From positions 1 through 9,125 of the forward strand of contig JALVCM010000345.1 in the NCBI GenBank assembly GCA_027010005.1: a DNA stretch of 9,125 nucleotides, written 5' to 3'. The translations under genes were made by a program, and so were the position numbers. The stretch comes from Thiohalobacter sp. (lineage in GTDB: Bacteria > Pseudomonadota > Gammaproteobacteria > DSM-19610). Positions within the stretch are counted from its first letter, which is position 1. Every line of letters starts with the position of its first letter. This document shows, one piece after another, positions 6,440 through 9,125 of this stretch. The notes under the pieces were generated by a model. The model did not search any database and was not told where the DNA came from. It was given only the letters and a program-made list of their open reading frames with translations.

Positions 6440-6582
6440 AAAAACTCCTTGGGAAGCAGAACTGTAATAAATCCGGGATTCGTACGACCAAACAATGTCA
6501 TTCCGGTGAATACAGACATCCGGACGGAAACTTCAGGGTATTGAATTCCGGGTGACGCCATCAACAAACAAAGGATCTGGAT
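6440..6582. promoter_or_regulatory. Divergent intergenic region between the DsrE-like and first P460-type genes
   Basis: This 143-bp gap must hold both promoters. Clear ribosome sites are visible: AAGGAG before the DsrE-like ATG (minus), and AAGGA (6571-6575) seven bases before the plus-strand ATG at 6583. A motif TTCCGG-GTGA occurs twice in similar form (TTCCGGTGAA 6501-6510; TTCCGGGTGA 6546-6555). No convincing -35/-10 pair was found on either strand. Confidence 0.4.
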
Positions 6583-7179
6583 ATGAAGCTTACACAAAAA
6601 AGTTGGCACAAGGTCGTATTTTTGTCTTTGACATTGTTGGGTATTCTCACACTGTCCGCCTGCCAGACAGCCATGCGGACTATGGGAGTGGGCCCGCCGA
6701 TGGGCTCTCCGACTGATGTTTCCGATTCACAGGACGTATGGAATACCCTGAAAAAGGCAAACCTGGTCGGGACCCGGGCAGAAAAATCAAAACCCTACAA
6801 GGGTACCCCGCCACACGGGGCCGTACTGGAAACCCTGCACCGTGATATCACGGTAAACGGCCACCGCGGGATCGCTATCGTAAAGAGGAACTACGGGGGA
6901 CCCGATGTTTCCATCAGCAAGGTCGACGCCAACCGGGCCAAATACCTGAAAGCGGTCACCGTGATGTTCAAGCGCGAGTCCGGCTACGATACGGATGACA
7001 AGGACTGGTTCTGGGCGAAATACAAACCCGACGGCAGCCTGTTTGTGAAAGAAAAAATGGGTATGAAGATCCCGTTGGCCGGCCGTGTTGCAAAGGGAAA
7101 ACCGGAAGGCTGTATCAGCTGCCATCGCGGTGCACCGGGGGGTGATTTCGTGTTTGCCCAGGGTATTCAAATCCGCTAG
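6583..7179 (+). CDS. Lipoprotein cytochrome P460-family mono-haem c-type cytochrome (copy 1)
   Basis: This 198-residue protein has a lipoprotein signal with lipobox LSAC (Cys27), so it is probably anchored to the envelope facing the periplasm. The P460-type domain runs from about residue 48 to the end. Recognisable parts are PPHGAVLE (76-83), GIAIVKRNYGG (96-106), YLKAVTVMFKRESGYD, DWFWAKYKPDGS, and the C-terminal haem c motif CISCH (177-181) followed by RGAPGGDFVF. Cytochrome P460 of Nitrosomonas oxidises hydroxylamine and carries a lysine-haem cross-link. From memory of that protein, Lys101 in IVK aligns with the cross-linking lysine. Related c'-beta cytochromes bind nitric oxide without this link. 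Function in non-nitrifiers is unknown. A paralogue lies convergently downstream. The strong terminator follows. Confidence 0.9.
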   Translation: MKLTQKSWHKVVFLSLTLLGILTLSACQTAMRTMGVGPPMGSPTDVSDSQDVWNTLKKANLVGTRAEKSKPYKGTPPHGAVLETLHRDITVNGHRGIAIVKRNYGGPDVSISKVDANRAKYLKAVTVMFKRESGYDTDDKDWFWAKYKPDGSLFVKEKMGMKIPLAGRVAKGKPEGCISCHRGAPGGDFVFAQGIQIR

Positions 7180-7202
7180 GACACAGTAAGCCTACAACGA
7201 AG

Positions 7203-7233
7203 CGGCAGGCAGGGCCCTGAGCCCTGCCTGCCG
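7203..7233. terminator. Bidirectional terminator between the two P460-type genes
   Basis: A perfect 13-bp inverted repeat, CGGCAGGCAGGGC (7203-7215) and GCCCTGCCTGCCG (7221-7233), encloses a CCTGA loop. It lies between the stops of the convergent genes, 23 bp after one and 2 bp after the other. The 3' tracts are short (GTTT plus strand, CTTCGTT minus strand), but stem strength makes termination in both directions likely. AA/TT pairs extend the stem after one mismatch. Confidence 0.75.
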
Positions 7234-7235
7234 GT

Positions 7236-7838
7236 TTACGGGACAGTGATATCGGGGTAAAAAATATAGTCACCGCCACCGGCTGAGCTGTGGCAGTAGA
7301 TACAGCCGCGGTTTTTATCCGGCGTTGCACCTTTCATGACCCGCCCTGCCATCATGACTTTCATCCCCATCCTGCGCATGACGACCAGCTGCCCGTCCGG
7401 CTGGAACTGCGCCCAGAACCAGTTCAGGTTTTCAGGATCGTAACCGGACTCACGCTTGTACATCACACTGATTGATTCCAGATATTTCGCGCGGTCGCTT
7501 TCCACGTCTGCAACACTGATATTGTTACCCCGGTAGTTTTTCTTGACCACGACAAAACCGCTATGATTACCGACCCTGACCGTTCTGGAATCGACCTCCA
7601 GTACCCAGCCGTGTGGCCGGGCGGCACCGATAAACGGTTCAAGTGCTGTGGCCTGCTTGCCGACCATGTGCTGCTGTTCCAGGACCAGCCATAACCGCCG
7701 TGCGTATTCTACATCATCCACTGTGCCTGCCGGGCTGTGTATCAAGCCACTACAGGAAACGACCAGCGTAACCAGGATAACGCCTGCAAGGGATCGCCAC
7801 AGCAGGACCGGTTTACGGGAGAGTGTATTCATGGGCAT
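7236..7838 (-). CDS. Lipoprotein cytochrome P460-family mono-haem c-type cytochrome (copy 2)
   Basis: This 200-residue paralogue of the plus-strand cytochrome has lipobox VVSC (Cys29) and the same P460-type domain: RPHGWVLEV (74-82), GFVVVKKNYRG (94-104, Lys99 at the putative cross-link position), YLESISVMYKRESGYDPEN, NWFWAQFQPDGQL, then haem c motif CIYCH (179-183) and SSAGGGDYIF. Similarity to copy 1 is clear through the core but the signal regions differ, so the duplication is old or the genes joined separately. It has a few extra residues before the haem motif (KGATPDKNRG). Start chosen at 7838 because AGAGG (7848-7852) is 9 nt away; ATG at 7832 is an alternative. The MITE-like element ends 11 bp upstream of the start and contributes to that ribosome site. 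Confidence 0.9.
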   Translation of the reverse strand: MPMNTLSRKPVLLWRSLAGVILVTLVVSCSGLIHSPAGTVDDVEYARRLWLVLEQQHMVGKQATALEPFIGAARPHGWVLEVDSRTVRVGNHSGFVVVKKNYRGNNISVADVESDRAKYLESISVMYKRESGYDPENLNWFWAQFQPDGQLVVMRRMGMKVMMAGRVMKGATPDKNRGCIYCHSSAGGGDYIFYPDITVP

Positions 7839-7849
7839 ACCGGGGGACC

Positions 7850-7957
7850 TCTGATTAATTCGTCATTGCGAGCGAAGCGCGGCAATCTCATACAATGGAA
7901 CCAGCCTGTTAGAGATTGCCACGTCACTTCGTTCCTCGCAATGACGAATTAATCAGA
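7850..7957. mobile_element. 108-bp MITE-like inverted repeat element
   Basis: Perfect 23-bp terminal inverted repeats (7850-7872 and 7935-7957; core TCGTCATTGCGAG / CTCGCAATGACGA) enclose an inner inverted pair GGCAATCTC (7881-7889) / GAGATTGCC (7912-7920). The sub-terminal parts CGAAGCGCGGCAATCTC and GAGATTGCCACGTCACTTCG match only in part. The sequence is of a widespread proteobacterial dispersed type with CGTCATTGCGAG ends and GGCAATCTC; it yields spurious peptides with RAKRGNL and FLAMT. No transposase or clear target duplication is present. It is a non-autonomous element. Confidence 0.85.
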
Positions 7958-8138
7958 AGCCCCTTGATCAAGGCACCTGCAAACTTCACCGGAAGGAAAT
8001 ATATTTACCTGAATTTGGCACAGGATTCTGCCGGCAATACATGACTGGCACCCTGCCCCTCAATCCGGTACCTTTTACTGCTCGTCATAGTCATGGATGC
8101 AAAAGAAATGGACTCTGCCTTACACCGGACGATTCACA
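7958..8138. promoter_or_regulatory. Upstream region of the glutamate-synthase-like gene with candidate promoter
   Basis: No gene is seen. TTGGCA (about 8015-8020) and TACATG 17 bp downstream form a moderate sigma70-type pair (5 and 3 of 6 matches). A weak GGA ribosome site precedes the ATG at 8139. The run to the MITE is otherwise featureless. Confidence 0.35.
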
Positions 8139-9125
8139 ATGCTCGTACGTAAACAGTTCACAATACTCTCGATAATACTTCCCCTGGCCACACTTGCGCT
8201 GGCGGGGATCTGGCCACATGCCTGGTGGTTATTCGTTATCATCCTGCCCCTGATCGCACTCGGTATTTATGACATGCTTCAGCGCAAGCACACGATTCTG
8301 CGCATCTACCCTGTCATTGGCCATTTCCGCTTCCTGTTTGAATCCATACGTCCCGAGATCCAGCAATATTTCGTTGAATCCGACACCAACGGCCAACCGG
8401 TCAACCGTGAATTCAGGGCACTGGTCTACCAGCGTGCCAAGGGGCAGCTCGATACAAGACCTTTCGGTACGGTATTTGATGTTTACCGCAATGGCTACGA
8501 ATGGGTCAATCACTCCCTGGCGCCGAAACCGGTCTGTGAAAAAAGCCCGAGAGTCCGTTTCGGTGGCCCGGATTGCTCACAGCCCTATGAAGCCTCTCCA
8601 CTGAACATCTCTGCCATGAGTTTTGGCGCATTGAGCAAGAACGCCATTATGGCGCTCAATAAAGGTGCGAAACTTGATAACTTTGCACACAACACCGGTG
8701 AGGGCGGAATCAGCCCGTATCATCTCAGGCACGGTGGTGACCTGATCTGGCAAATTGGTACAGGCTACTTTGGCTGCCGGAAACTCAATGGTAACTTCGA
8801 CGAGTCCCTGTTTGCTGAAAATGCCTGCAGAGACGTTGTGAAGATGATTGAAATAAAACTTTCACAGGGTGCCAAGCCAGGCCACGGTGGAATATTGCCC
8901 GCTATCAAACTGACGCAGGAAATTGCTGATATCCGGCATGTCCCGATGGGTGAAGATGTTATCTCCCCACCGGCACACAGCGCTTTTTCAACACCGGTGG
9001 GCTTACTGAACTTCGTGGCCCGCCTGCGCGAGCTTTCCGGCGGGAAACCGGTCGGATTCAAACTGTGTATTGGCAGAAAAAGTGAATTCCTGTCGATCTG
9101 CAAGGCGATGCTCGAAACAGGTATT
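8139..9125 (+). CDS. FMN-binding glutamate synthase family protein, membrane-anchored, partial (C-terminus beyond window)
   Basis: The 329 visible residues begin with two hydrophobic helices (about 8-23 and 28-45). A glutamate-synthase-like domain follows: LNISAMSFGALSKNAIMALNKGA, then NTGEGGISPYHL, GTGYFGCR, KLSQGAKPGHGGILPAIKLT, SPPAHSAFSTPVGLLNFVARLREL and KPVGFKLCIGRKSEF. These match the FMN-binding TIM barrel of the large GOGAT subunit, including the cysteine-bearing YFGCR segment near the Fe-S region. There is no amidotransferase domain at the N-terminus, so the full two-step glutamate synthase reaction is not expected from this protein alone. Stand-alone proteins of this type are common and poorly characterised. 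Start at 8139 matches the usual beginning; an in-frame ATG at 8097 is possible but has no ribosome site. Frame is open to the window end. Confidence 0.88.
   Translation, partial: MLVRKQFTILSIILPLATLALAGIWPHAWWLFVIILPLIALGIYDMLQRKHTILRIYPVIGHFRFLFESIRPEIQQYFVESDTNGQPVNREFRALVYQRAKGQLDTRPFGTVFDVYRNGYEWVNHSLAPKPVCEKSPRVRFGGPDCSQPYEASPLNISAMSFGALSKNAIMALNKGAKLDNFAHNTGEGGISPYHLRHGGDLIWQIGTGYFGCRKLNGNFDESLFAENACRDVVKMIEIKLSQGAKPGHGGILPAIKLTQEIADIRHVPMGEDVISPPAHSAFSTPVGLLNFVARLRELSGGKPVGFKLCIGRKSEFLSICKAMLETGI

Noticed and set aside
6526..6556. RpoE-like -35 GGAAACTT upstream of the first P460-type gene
   Set aside because: No matching -10 element at the right distance, and an extra A breaks the GGAACTT core.
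7737..7952. 71-residue plus-strand open frame ending in a LRAKRGNLI...FLAMTN-like peptide
   Set aside because: The peptide is the translation of the MITE-like repeat, a well-known source of spurious proteins.
8014..8033. Sigma54-type promoter (TTGGCAC ... CTGCC)
   Set aside because: GG and GC are separated by 11 bases where sigma54 needs 10, and the -12 part is poor.

Overview
The window looks like chromosomal DNA of a gammaproteobacterium, probably an aquatic or sediment lineage with sulfur-linked redox metabolism. That placement is an inference. It rests on moderately GC-rich codon use, a DeaD-type helicase with a DbpA-type RNA-binding domain, a periplasmic DsrE-like protein, an ArsR-rhodanese fusion regulator, P460-type c cytochromes, and a short dispersed inverted repeat of a kind common in proteobacteria. 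No rRNA, tRNA, CRISPR array or full-size transposon was seen.

Layout. Positions 1-424 (minus) hold the N-terminal part of a membrane fatty acid hydroxylase/sterol desaturase, cut by the window edge. It diverges from an ArsR-rhodanese regulator (542-1210, plus). A 26-bp near-perfect palindrome lies between them, just downstream of a good sigma70 promoter, and is the obvious operator. After a short tandem repeat and a probable terminator comes a SulP anion transporter with a STAS domain (1387-2919). The DEAD-box helicase deaD follows (3117-4931), preceded by a leader packed with hairpins. Next is an ECF sigma factor (5052-5663), whose stop codon overlaps the start of a soluble zinc-finger anti-sigma factor (5663-5944).

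The second half carries exported redox-type proteins. These are a DsrE-like protein with a signal peptide (5960-6439, minus) and two paralogous, lipoprotein-anchored, mono-haem cytochrome P460-family proteins (6583-7179 plus; 7236-7838 minus). The two cytochrome genes converge on a perfect 13-bp hairpin that can terminate both. A 108-bp MITE-like element (7850-7957) sits immediately upstream of the second cytochrome and supplies part of its ribosome binding site. The window ends inside a membrane-anchored, FMN-binding glutamate-synthase-like gene (8139-9125+).

How the genes may work together (inference). The ArsR-rhodanese protein probably senses a reactive sulfur or thiol signal and represses itself and perhaps the hydroxylase. 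The ECF sigma/anti-sigma pair may respond to redox or metal stress. The DsrE-like protein and the P460 pair suggest an envelope function dealing with sulfur or nitrogen oxide/hydroxylamine chemistry. No complete known pathway is present. The most original features are the duplicated convergent P460 lipoproteins with the MITE at one promoter, the operator of the ArsR-rhodanese regulator, and the structured deaD leader.
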